DNA of 64,000 bases from JACVRW01 sp038323835 (GTDB taxonomy: Bacteria > Actinomycetota > Thermoleophilia > Solirubrobacterales > Thermoleophilaceae), in NCBI GenBank assembly GCA_038323835.1, contig JBBQHI010000001.1, positions 62,001 through 126,000 on the forward strand. The letters are read 5' to 3'. The notes beneath the pieces are model-generated. The model had not been told where the DNA came from. It saw nothing but the letters and a program-made list of their open reading frames with translations, and ran no database searches. A program made the position numbers and the translations under genes. This document shows, in pieces, positions 31,552 through 39,321 of this stretch. Positions within the stretch are counted from its first letter, which is position 1; every line of letters starts with the position of its first letter.

Positions 31552-31830
31552 GTGTGCCTGGCAATCCCAGGCCAGATCACGGAAGTGGTCGACGAGCAGA
31601 ATCGGCTCGCCCAGGTCGACGTCGCCGGAGTCAGGCGGACCGTGAACATCGGGCTTCTCGACGAGGACGGCGACCCCGCTGTCGTCGGCGACTGGGTGCT
31701 CATACACGTGGGATTCGCCCTCTCCAAGGTGGACGAGGAGGAGGCCCTGGCCACCCGCAGGCTGCTCGAAGGAATGGGGCAGGACTATGAGCAGGAGCTC
31801 GAGGAACTGAAGGCGAGCGCGATCGAGTGA
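31552..31830 (+). CDS. hypC: Hydrogenase maturation chaperone HypC
   Basis: A 92-residue HypC. The N-terminal MCLAIPGQI places the essential Cys2 that binds the Fe(CN)2CO precursor with HypD; VDVAGVRRTVNIGLL, GDWVLIHVGFALSKVDEEEA completes the OB-fold and conserved tail. It opens the operon at GTG 31552 and its stop overlaps the next GTG by 4 bp. HypC carries the iron moiety to the large-subunit precursor. Confidence 0.95.
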   Translation: MCLAIPGQITEVVDEQNRLAQVDVAGVRRTVNIGLLDEDGDPAVVGDWVLIHVGFALSKVDEEEALATRRLLEGMGQDYEQELEELKASAIE

Positions 31831-32063
31831 CGCCCGACGGCACCGGCCTCCTTCCCCCCTGTGATCACACCATCGGGTGCATCACCTGCGGCGACGAGGC
31901 TGTGCCGATGAGCGTGCTGGTGGTGGAGGAGGACGGCCTGGCGCTCTGCGCCGACGCAGAGGGCAACAGCCAGACGGTGGAGACGGCCCTGGTGGGCGAC
32001 GTGGCCACCGGCGAGCGCCTCCTCGTGCACGCGGGCACCGCGCTTGCGAGGGCGGCGGCATGA
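31827..32063 (+). CDS. Second HypC/HupF-type protein, CITC variant
   Basis: A 78-residue HypC/HupF-like OB-fold protein. It lacks the canonical Met-Cys start; instead Cys residues occur in PPCDHTIGCITCGDEAVPMSV, followed by the usual strand pattern and GERLLVHAGTALA. Similar short 'HupF' proteins accompany HypC in actinobacterial hydrogenase clusters. The C-x2-C-x-x-D/E pattern could bind iron or the Fe(CN)2CO group in a different way from HypC. GTG 31827 overlaps hypC and its stop overlaps hypD (ATGA), so production is coupled to both. Confidence 0.8.
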   Translation: MTPDGTGLLPPCDHTIGCITCGDEAVPMSVLVVEEDGLALCADAEGNSQTVETALVGDVATGERLLVHAGTALARAAA

Positions 32064-33175
32064 GGTTCGTGGACGAGTTCCGCGACGCCGATCTCGGCCG
32101 GGTTCTTGCCGCCGAGATCGTGTCGCTCGTGGAGCCGGGACGCCACCTGAAGCTGATGGAGGTGTGCGGCGGGCACACGCACTCGATCTACAAGTACGGG
32201 ATCGACGACCTGCTCCCGGAGAACGTGGAGCTGGTGCACGGGCCCGGTTGCCCGGTGTGCGTGATCCCGATGGGCCGCGTCGACGACGGCATCGCCATCG
32301 CCAACCAGCCCGATGTGATCTTCACCTGCTTCGGGGACATGATGCGCATACCCGGGTCGGACGGCAGCCTGCTCGACGCGAAGGCCGCCGGGGCCGATGT
32401 GCGCATGGTCTACTCGCCGCTCGACGCGCTGCGCATCGCCAAGAAGAACCCGGATCGCACAGTGGTCTTCTTCGCCATCGGCTTCGAGACCACCGCGCCC
32501 TCCACGGCACTGACGCTGAAGCGCGCGCGGGCCGACGGCGTGACCAATTTCCTCTGCATGTGCAACCACGTGACGATCGTGCCGCCGCTCCGGGCGCTGC
32601 TCGACTCGCCCGACCTGCGCCTCGACGGCTTCATCGGCCCCGGGCACGGGGGCAGGGTGGTGGGGGCGCGGCCGTTCGAGTTCATCCCGGCGGACTACCG
32701 CAGGCCGCTGGTGGTGGCCGGCTTCGAGCCGCTGGACGTGCTCCAGTCGATCAAGATGATCCTCCAGCAGATCGCCGACGGGCGCTGCGAGGTGGAGAAC
32801 CAGTACAAGCGCGTGGTGCCCTACGAGGGCAACATGGTCGCGCTCAAGGCCATGTCCGAGGTGTTCGAGCTGCGGCCGCACTTCGAGTGGCGCGGTCTCG
32901 GCTTCATCTCGCAGAGCGCTCTGAAGATCTCCGAGGCCTTCGCAGACTTCGACGCCGAGCTTCGCTACGAGGTGCCCGGCGTGCGCGTGGCAGACCCGAA
33001 GGCCTGCCAGTGCGGCGAGGTGCTGAAGGGCGTGATCAAGCCCTGGGAGTGCAAGGTGTTCGGCACCGCGTGCACCCCCGAGCGGCCCATAGGCACGTGC
33101 ATGGTGTCGCCCGAGGGCGCGTGCGCCGCGTACTACAACTTCGGGCGCTATGCGCGGGACCGGGCGGTCGTATGA
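32060..33175 (+). CDS. hypD: Hydrogenase maturation protein HypD
   Basis: A 371-residue HypD, the [4Fe-4S] scaffold on which Fe(CN)2CO is built with HypC. Conserved motifs are MEVCGGHTHSIYKYG, VHGPGCPVCVIPMG (redox Cys pair), FTCFGDMMRIPG, FFAIGFETTAP, GPGHGGRVVGARPFEF and the C-terminal Cys set (ACQCGEVLKG, WECKVFGTACTPERPIGTC, SPEGACAAYY) that holds the cluster. Start at ATG 32060 and stop overlap with hypE ATG (ATGA) indicate coupling. Length is normal. Confidence 0.97.
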   Translation: MRFVDEFRDADLGRVLAAEIVSLVEPGRHLKLMEVCGGHTHSIYKYGIDDLLPENVELVHGPGCPVCVIPMGRVDDGIAIANQPDVIFTCFGDMMRIPGSDGSLLDAKAAGADVRMVYSPLDALRIAKKNPDRTVVFFAIGFETTAPSTALTLKRARADGVTNFLCMCNHVTIVPPLRALLDSPDLRLDGFIGPGHGGRVVGARPFEFIPADYRRPLVVAGFEPLDVLQSIKMILQQIADGRCEVENQYKRVVPYEGNMVALKAMSEVFELRPHFEWRGLGFISQSALKISEAFADFDAELRYEVPGVRVADPKACQCGEVLKGVIKPWECKVFGTACTPERPIGTCMVSPEGACAAYYNFGRYARDRAVV

Positions 33176-34308
33176 CCGGGGTCACCAACGGGGAGGAGCG
33201 CAGCCCGAGCGCTGGTCGGGCGAGCACCGCACCCATGGATCGCGAGGAAAGGATCCTGGGGATCATCGAGACCGCCAGGGGCAAGCGCGGGAAGTTCAAG
33301 GACGCGCACATCACGATGTCGCACGGGGCGGGCGGCAAGGCCACCCAGTCCCTGATCGAGGGCCTGATGCTCCCGGCCTTCGAAAACGACGCGCTGGCGG
33401 CGCTGGGCGACGCCGGGGCCGTGTCGGCAGGCGAGACCCGCCTGGCCATGACCACCGACAGCTTCGTGGTCAACCCGATTCGCTTCCCCGGCGGCTCGAT
33501 CGGCGAGCTGGCGGTGAACGGCACGGTGAACGACCTGGCCGTGTCGGGAGCGCGCCCCCTGGCGCTGAGCCTCGCGCTGGTGCTCGAGGAGGGCCTGGCC
33601 GCGGACGAGCTCCGGGCCGAGGTGGAGGCGGCTGCCGCCGCCGCGCGCGAGGCCGGCGTGCAGATCGTGACCGGGGACACCAAGGTGGTGGAGCGCGGCA
33701 ACGCGGACAAGATGTACGCCTGCACCACCGGCGTGGGGATGATCGACCCGCGCGCGTCGCTGGCCACCGACTCGCTGCGGCCGGGGGACAGGATCCTCGT
33801 GTCCGGGCCGATCGGCGAGCACGGCACGGCGATCATGCTGGCCCGCGACGAGTTCGAGCTGGAGGCCGAGATCGAGTCGGACACGTGCTCGCTCTGGCCC
33901 GCGGTGGACGCCCTGCTCGAGGAGTCCGGCCCGTCGCTGCGCGCGATGCGCGACGCCACGCGCGGCGGTGTGGCCTCGGCGCTGAACGAGCTGGCCCGCG
34001 CCTCGCACGTGGCCATCCTCGTGAGCGAGAGCGCCGTGCCGGTGAAGCCCGAGGTGGCGGGCGCGTCAGAGCTTCTGGGAATCGATCCGATGTACGTGGC
34101 GAACGAGGGCCGCTTCGTGGCCATCGTGGCGCCGGACGGAGCCGACGCGGCGCTGAGGGTGCTGCGCTCGGTGCCGGGATGCGAAGAGGCGGCGGAGATC
34201 GGTGAGGTGCGTACCGAACCGCCGGGGATGGTGCTGGTGGACACCGCCTTCGGCGGGAGACGGGTGATGGATCTGCTTGCGGGCGATCCGCTGCCGCGAA
34301 TTTGTTGA
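33172..34308 (+). CDS. hypE: Hydrogenase maturation protein HypE
   Basis: HypE dehydrates the thiocarboxamide on its C-terminal Cys to thiocyanate, supplying CN ligands. The PurM-like fold is recognisable from SHGAGGKATQSLIEGL, TTDSFVVNPIRFPGG, IGELAVNGTVNDLAVSGA, VTGDTKVVERG and RDATRGGVASALNELA; the required terminal Cys is present (PLPRIC). ATG 33172 overlaps hypD, giving 378 residues, but residues 7-21 are encoded by a REP-like repeat (33192-33233). The family-like start is ATG 33235 (MDREERILGIIE), directly after the repeat. Either the repeat extended the N-terminus or translation begins downstream of it. Confidence 0.94.
   Translation: MTGVTNGEERSPSAGRASTAPMDREERILGIIETARGKRGKFKDAHITMSHGAGGKATQSLIEGLMLPAFENDALAALGDAGAVSAGETRLAMTTDSFVVNPIRFPGGSIGELAVNGTVNDLAVSGARPLALSLALVLEEGLAADELRAEVEAAAAAAREAGVQIVTGDTKVVERGNADKMYACTTGVGMIDPRASLATDSLRPGDRILVSGPIGEHGTAIMLARDEFELEAEIESDTCSLWPAVDALLEESGPSLRAMRDATRGGVASALNELARASHVAILVSESAVPVKPEVAGASELLGIDPMYVANEGRFVAIVAPDGADAALRVLRSVPGCEEAAEIGEVRTEPPGMVLVDTAFGGRRVMDLLAGDPLPRIC
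33192..33233 (+). repeat. REP-like palindromic repeat, copy B (inside hypE frame)
   Basis: 38 of 42 positions match copy A (14492-14533), with the same end blocks (GGAGGAGCGCAG, CGAGCACCG) and CCCG/CGGG stem. It lies within the 5' part of hypE and keeps the frame open. Confidence 0.75.
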
Positions 34309-34321
34309 CGGGAGGAGCTAG

Positions 34322-35380
34322 ATGGCGACCGAATTCGTAGACAACCAGGCCCAGACGGAGGCGGTGACCGCCCACGTCATCTGGATGACCACGGGACTCT
34401 CGTGCGACGGTGACTCGGTGGCCATGACGGGCGCCACGGAGCCCAGCCTCGAGGACATCATCACCGGCCGTATTCCCGGCCTGCCGAAGGTCGTGGTGCA
34501 CAACCCGGTCCTGGCCTACGAGAACGGCGACGAGTTCATGGAGGCCTGGTACCAGGCCGAGCGCGGCGAGCTGGACCCGTTCGTGCTGGTGGTGGAGGGC
34601 TCCATCCCCAACGAGGAGATCAACGGCGAGGGCCACTGGACCGGCATGGGCACCAACCCCTCCACCGGACAGCCCATCACCACCAACGAGTGGCTCGACC
34701 GCCTGGCGCCCAAGGCCGCGGCCGTCGTGGCGCTCGGCACCTGCGCCACCTACGGCGGCATCCCCGCCATGAAGAACAACCCCACCGGCGCGATGGGCGT
34801 ACCGGACTACCTGGGCTGGGACTGGAAGTCCAGCGCCGGGCTGCCGGTGGTGTGCATCCCCGGCTGCCCCGCGCAGCCCGACAACACCACCGAGACGCTC
34901 ACGTACCTCGTGTTCCACCTCGCAGGCATGGCTCCGGTCCCCGAGCTGGACGAGGCGCTGCGACCGAAGTGGCTGTTCGAGCGCACCGTGCGCGAGGGCT
35001 GCAACCGGGCCGGCTTCGCGGAGGAGGGCAACTTCGCCACCGAGCTGGGCGACGACCCGCGCTGCATGGTGAAGCTCGGCTGCAAGGGCCCGGTGGTGAA
35101 GTGCAACGTGCCCGTCCGCGGCTGGCAGGGCGGTAAGGGCGGCTGCCCGAACGTGGGGGGCATCTGCATGGCGTGCACGATGCCGGGCTTCCCCGACAAG
35201 TACATGCCGTTCATGGACGAGGACCGGGCCGGCGCGCTGGCCGCCAACCTCGAGCGCTTCACCCTCGGACCGATGGTCAGGTACTTCCGCCACCGGAACA
35301 TCAAGACCAAGTACGACAAGGAGCCCGAGTGGAGACGCCCGGGCAAAGAGCTGGCAACGGGCTACTCCAAGCGCTGGTAA
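34322..35380 (+). CDS. hhyS: [NiFe] hydrogenase small subunit, group 1h
   Basis: A 352-residue electron-transfer subunit of an actinobacterial (group 1h) H2-oxidising hydrogenase. There is no Tat signal, in keeping with cytoplasmic-side assembly in this group. The proximal-cluster segment reads TTGLSCDGDS: an Asp replaces one Cys, the 1Asp-3Cys arrangement known for oxygen-tolerant group 1h enzymes, with further ligands in ALGTCATYGG and CIPGCPAQ. The medial/distal region has REGCNRAG, DPRCMVKLGCKGPVVKC and CPNVGGICMACTMPGFPDK; where many group 1 enzymes have a distal-cluster His three residues before Cys (H-x-x-C), this sequence has Arg. GGGAGGAG precedes ATG 34322. Confidence 0.95.
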   Translation: MATEFVDNQAQTEAVTAHVIWMTTGLSCDGDSVAMTGATEPSLEDIITGRIPGLPKVVVHNPVLAYENGDEFMEAWYQAERGELDPFVLVVEGSIPNEEINGEGHWTGMGTNPSTGQPITTNEWLDRLAPKAAAVVALGTCATYGGIPAMKNNPTGAMGVPDYLGWDWKSSAGLPVVCIPGCPAQPDNTTETLTYLVFHLAGMAPVPELDEALRPKWLFERTVREGCNRAGFAEEGNFATELGDDPRCMVKLGCKGPVVKCNVPVRGWQGGKGGCPNVGGICMACTMPGFPDKYMPFMDEDRAGALAANLERFTLGPMVRYFRHRNIKTKYDKEPEWRRPGKELATGYSKRW

Positions 35381-35392
35381 GGGGAGAGATCG

Positions 35393-37183
35393 ATGGCGAC
35401 CGTAGAGACACCGCAGGAGCGACAGGTCCTTGTCAAGGAGATGTCCTGGGACCCGATCACCCGCATCGTCGGGTCACTCGGGATCCACACGGAGATCGAC
35501 TTCACGAACCAGCGCGTGAACACGTGCCACAGCACGTCGATGATCTTCCGGGGATTCGACATCTTCATGAAGGGCATCGACCCGCGCGACGCGCACTTCA
35601 TCACCAGCCGCATCTGCGGCATCTGTGGCGACAACCACTGCACCACCTCGTGCCTCAACCAGAACATGGCCTACGGGGTGCACGTTCCGCCGCTGGGTGA
35701 CTACGCGTTCAACCTGGCCGAGCTCGCCGACTACATGTTCGACCACGCGATCTTCAACGATTGCATGGCGAACGTGGACTTCTGCGAGCAGATGGTGAAG
35801 GAGACCAACCCGTCGGTGCTGGCCCAGGCCGAGAACACCACGTCGCCGAACGTGGACATCCACGGCTACCGGACCATCGCCGACATCATGCGCTCGCTCA
35901 ACCCGTTCACGGGCGACTTCTACCTGGAGACGCTCCAGGTGGCGCGCTACACGCGTGAGATGTACTGCCTCTTCGGCGGGCGTCACACGCACCCGTCCAC
36001 GATCATGCCGGGCGGCTGCAGCGCGCACATCACGCACCAGACGCTCACGGACTACTACGTGCGGCTGATCCGCTACATGGATTACGCGAAGCGCAGCGTG
36101 AAGATGCACGACGACCTGTACGACTTCTGGCTGGCCGCGCTGCCGGGGTACGACATGGTGGGCTACCGGGACACCAACCTGGTGTGCTGGGGCGCGTTCG
36201 ACGACCCCGCGGCCTCCGCCGGCGAGCTGTACCAGTACCGGCACATGACCGACTGGGGCCGCAAGCGGTTCGTGACCCCGGGCGTCGCTATCAACGGCGA
36301 GCTGGTCACCACCGACCTGGTGGAGATCAACCTGATGATCCGGATCATGCTCGGCAGCTCGTACTTCGACGACTGGGCCGGCCAGGAGCAGCCGTTCGTG
36401 ACCGAGGACCCGCTGGGGAACCCGGTGGATCCGCGTCACCCGTGGAACAAGGTGACCCTTCCGAAGCCGCAGAAGCGCGACTACGCGGAGAAGTACTCCT
36501 GGGTCGTGTCCCCGCGGATGTACGACAAGCGCACCGACACCGAGGTGTGCTGCGACACCGGCGGCGGCCCGTTCGCGCGCCAGTGGGTCACGGCCAAGGC
36601 CGGCCTGGTGGACCTGGGCTACGTGAAGGCCACGGGCAACAGCATCAAGATGGTGCTGCCCAAGGGCCACTCGATGCCCGAGATGGAGCTCGAGTGGATG
36701 GTGCCGGAGAAGTCCAATGCGATCGAGCGCGACCGCGCCCGCTCGTACCACCAGGCCTACTCGGCCGCGGTGGCGATGTACAACCTCGACAAGGCCTTCA
36801 AGGAAGTGAGGGCCGGGCGCACGAAGAGCTGGGCCCCGGTGAAGGTTCCGCGCGAGGCGGTGAGCGTGGGGTTCCACGAGGCCGCCCGCGGTGTGCTGTC
36901 TCACCACATGGTGATTCGCGACGGGAAGATCGCGAACTACCAGCCCTACCCGCCCACCCCCTGGAACGCGAGCCCGAGGGACACCAACGGCACGCCCGGA
37001 CCGTACGAGGACGCGGTGCAGAACACGCCGATCTTCGAGGAGAACGGCCCGGAGAACTTCAAGGGCGTGGACATCATGAGGGCGGTGCGGAGCTTCGATC
37101 CGTGTCTCCCGTGCGGCGTGCACATGTACACCGGCAAGGGGCGTGTGAAGAAGGTGATGCACACGCCCACCGCGCTCGCCTAG
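35393..37183 (+). CDS. hhyL: [NiFe] hydrogenase large subunit, group 1h
   Basis: A 596-residue catalytic subunit. The N-terminal nickel motif is RICGICGDNHC and the C-terminal one DPCLPCGVH, giving the four Cys of the NiFe site. A 19-residue tail (MYTGKGRVKKVMHTPTALA) after the His would be removed by the protease encoded at 40367 once nickel is inserted. WDPITRIVGSLGIHTE and GGRHTHPSTIMPGG are further family blocks. It follows hhyS by 12 bp. The enzyme should oxidise trace H2 and feed electrons to aerobic respiration; activity is inferred from the group. Confidence 0.96.
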   Translation: MATVETPQERQVLVKEMSWDPITRIVGSLGIHTEIDFTNQRVNTCHSTSMIFRGFDIFMKGIDPRDAHFITSRICGICGDNHCTTSCLNQNMAYGVHVPPLGDYAFNLAELADYMFDHAIFNDCMANVDFCEQMVKETNPSVLAQAENTTSPNVDIHGYRTIADIMRSLNPFTGDFYLETLQVARYTREMYCLFGGRHTHPSTIMPGGCSAHITHQTLTDYYVRLIRYMDYAKRSVKMHDDLYDFWLAALPGYDMVGYRDTNLVCWGAFDDPAASAGELYQYRHMTDWGRKRFVTPGVAINGELVTTDLVEINLMIRIMLGSSYFDDWAGQEQPFVTEDPLGNPVDPRHPWNKVTLPKPQKRDYAEKYSWVVSPRMYDKRTDTEVCCDTGGGPFARQWVTAKAGLVDLGYVKATGNSIKMVLPKGHSMPEMELEWMVPEKSNAIERDRARSYHQAYSAAVAMYNLDKAFKEVRAGRTKSWAPVKVPREAVSVGFHEAARGVLSHHMVIRDGKIANYQPYPPTPWNASPRDTNGTPGPYEDAVQNTPIFEENGPENFKGVDIMRAVRSFDPCLPCGVHMYTGKGRVKKVMHTPTALA

Positions 37184-37199
37184 GCGACGCGGGCGTCAG

Positions 37200-38048
37200 A
37201 TGGCGGCCGCGGACCTGACCCAGCGGATCAACCAGATCACCGAGGCGCTCGAGCGCGTCCCGGATCCCGATGCCCGTGCCCTGGCGGAGGATCTAGCGGC
37301 TTCGATTCTCGAGCTCCACGGTGAGGGCATGGCGCGGCTGCTGGCCGAGCTGGACGGCAACCAGCGGCTGAGGATGGCCGACGACGGCGTGGTGGGAAGC
37401 CTGCTCCTGATCCACGGGCTGCACCCGGTGCCGCTCGAGGAGCGGGTTACCCGCGCGCTCGAGGAGGTGCGCCCCTACATGAAGTCGCACGGGGGCGACG
37501 TGGAGCTGGTGGCCATCGAGGACGGCGTGGCCCAGCTGCGGCTGAAGGGAAGCTGCAACGGGTGCGGGGCCTCGTCGTCCACGCTCGAGCTGGCGGTGGA
37601 GCGGGCGCTGGAGGAAGCGGCGCCCGACCTGCTCGGGATGGACGTGGAGGGCGCGGTGGCCTCGAGGATCACGGGCACGCTGCTCCCGCTGGCCCAGGGG
37701 GGCACGAACGGCGACGCGCTTCCGGGCCTCGACTCGTGGTCTGTGCTCGAGGGAATGGACGACCTTGCGGCCGACGAGATCCGCTCGGTCGAGGTGGCCG
37801 GAACCCGGCTGGTGGTGGCCCGCGTCGAGGGCAGCCTTCTGGCCTACCGCGACAGGTGCGCGGCCTGCGCTGCCTCGCTGGCGGGAGCGGAGCTGAATGA
37901 GGGCGTACTCACCTGCCCGGCGTGCGCCCGCACCTTCTTCCTGCCCCGGGCCGGGCGTTCGCTCGGGGAAGGGGAGCGGCTCCAGCTCGAGCCGGTGCCG
38001 CTGCTGGCCGACTCCCGTTCCGGCGCCCGGGTGGCGCTGTCGTCGTGA
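37200..38048 (+). CDS. hhyE: NifU-C-terminal/Cys4 (Rieske-like) iron-sulphur protein
   Basis: A 282-residue protein with two metal modules. Residues about 75-150 are a NifU C-terminal domain: YMKSHGGDVELVAIEDGVAQL and the C-x-x-C motif KGSCNGCGAS, able to carry a [4Fe-4S] cluster. Residues about 195-265 look like a Rieske fold, but the usual C-x-H/C-x-x-H ligands are replaced by CAACAASL and CPACART, that is only Cys, so zinc or a rubredoxin-like iron site is possible. Comparable proteins (HhyE/HucE) sit after the large subunit in mycobacterial hydrogenase operons and are thought to pass electrons onward. The next gene overlaps by 4 bp. Confidence 0.82.
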   Translation: MAAADLTQRINQITEALERVPDPDARALAEDLAASILELHGEGMARLLAELDGNQRLRMADDGVVGSLLLIHGLHPVPLEERVTRALEEVRPYMKSHGGDVELVAIEDGVAQLRLKGSCNGCGASSSTLELAVERALEEAAPDLLGMDVEGAVASRITGTLLPLAQGGTNGDALPGLDSWSVLEGMDDLAADEIRSVEVAGTRLVVARVEGSLLAYRDRCAACAASLAGAELNEGVLTCPACARTFFLPRAGRSLGEGERLQLEPVPLLADSRSGARVALSS

Positions 38049-38677
38049 GCGGCTTCATGAGTGGGAGAGACCCCGGCCAGGCCCAGGCGGTGGCGTCACT
38101 CCGCCGCCTCCAGATGCGCCAGATGCCGAACGGCCCCGAGCCGATCGAGGCGAGCTGCGATCTCTGCGGCACCTCGATGGCCGAGGACCACCGTCACCTG
38201 CTCCAGATGGACGAGCGCAGCCTCGTGTGCGTGTGCGAGTCCTGCTGGGCCCTCCGGGCCGGCGACGCCGAGTACGTGCCCACCGGCTCGCGGGTGGTGG
38301 CGCTCGACGACCTCGTGCTGCCGGACGACCTGTGGGCGCGCTTCCGCATTCCGATCGGCCTGGCCTTCTTCCTGCGCACCGGCGGCGGCACCGTGGCCTT
38401 CTACCCGAGCCCGGCGGGAGCCACCGAGTCCGAGCTGGACCTCGAGGTCTGGGAGGACCTCGTGGAGCTGAACCCGAAGCTGAGCAACCTGCTGCCGGAG
38501 GCGGAGGTGCTGATCGTGGACCGGATGTCCGAGCAGCGGCGGGCGCTCATCGCCCCCACCGACCAGGCCTACCGCCTCGTCGGCCTCGTGAAGAGCAGCT
38601 GGAACGGTATCTCCGGCGGCCCTGAGGTCGAGCAGGCCGTGGAGGGCTTCTTCCAGGAGCTGGTGGCGCGGGCGTGA
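38045..38677 (+). CDS. DUF5947-like hydrogenase-cluster protein with zinc-ribbon Cys
   Basis: A 210-residue soluble protein that I match to the DUF5947 group found with actinobacterial hydrogenases; the match is from memory of such clusters. It starts at GTG 38045 (overlapping the previous stop) or ATG 38057. Two C-x-x-C pairs near the N-terminus (CDLCGTSM and CVCESCWAL, about residues 38-70) look like a zinc ribbon. The rest has RFRIPIGLAFFLRT and EVLIVDRMSEQRRALIAPTDQAYRLVGLVKSSW but no known active site. Overlapping genes on both sides suggest obligate co-expression with the hydrogenase; a role in assembly or targeting is inferred only. Confidence 0.72.
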   Translation: MSGFMSGRDPGQAQAVASLRRLQMRQMPNGPEPIEASCDLCGTSMAEDHRHLLQMDERSLVCVCESCWALRAGDAEYVPTGSRVVALDDLVLPDDLWARFRIPIGLAFFLRTGGGTVAFYPSPAGATESELDLEVWEDLVELNPKLSNLLPEAEVLIVDRMSEQRRALIAPTDQAYRLVGLVKSSWNGISGGPEVEQAVEGFFQELVARA

Positions 38678-39321
38678 GCGCCGGTCCGGCTCCCGAGCCC
38701 GAGTTCTGGGTTCTCGACGCCGTGGCGGTGCCCCACAGCGCGGCCCCCACGCTGTCCTTCCGTATGCGCGTGCGGGAGAGCTCGGAGCGTCCGGTGTACA
38801 CGATCGCGCTCACGGCGCAGATCCAGCTCGAGGCCGCGGAGCGTCCCCACGACGCTGCCACGAAGGCCCGGCTGCTGGACGTGTTCGGGGAGCCCGAGCG
38901 CTGGGGCGACACCGCCCGGGGCGTGCTCTGGGCGAGGCCCGAGCTGCTGGTGCCGAGCTTCACCGGCTCCACCCAGTTCGAGCTCCAGGTGGTGTGCTCC
39001 ACGGACCTCGAGCTGGCCACCACGCGCTACCTCGAGGCGGTGCCCGACGGGGACGCCCCGCTGGCCTTCCACTTCAGCGGCTCCGTGATCTACGAGGAGG
39101 GTGGGGACCGGATCCAGGTGTCCCGCGTGCCCTGGCACGTGACCGCCCAGTTCCGGCTGCCGCTCGAGACATGGCGGAAGGCGTGTGGCGACGGTGGGCT
39201 CGTGCGGGTGGGCGGGGACACCTTTCTCGAACTGCGCCGGTATGCCTCCGAGCGCGGGCTTCACACCGAGGACGCGGCGATCGAGGACCTGCTGGCGGCC
39301 GCGCGGGCGGAGGCGGGATGA
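38674..39321 (+). CDS. DUF6084-like hydrogenase-cluster protein
   Basis: A 215-residue soluble protein, probably all-beta in its core (ERPVYTIALTAQIQLEAAER, STQFELQVVCSTDLELATTRYL, PLAFHFSGSVIYEEG), of the DUF6084 type seen in hydrogenase operons. SRVPWHVTAQFRLPLETWR is its most distinctive block. No metal motif or signal peptide is present. It starts at GTG 38674 within the previous stop and its stop overlaps the next ATG. Biochemical function unknown; the conserved operon position suggests a part in complex formation or maturation. Confidence 0.7.
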   Translation: MSAGPAPEPEFWVLDAVAVPHSAAPTLSFRMRVRESSERPVYTIALTAQIQLEAAERPHDAATKARLLDVFGEPERWGDTARGVLWARPELLVPSFTGSTQFELQVVCSTDLELATTRYLEAVPDGDAPLAFHFSGSVIYEEGGDRIQVSRVPWHVTAQFRLPLETWRKACGDGGLVRVGGDTFLELRRYASERGLHTEDAAIEDLLAAARAEAG

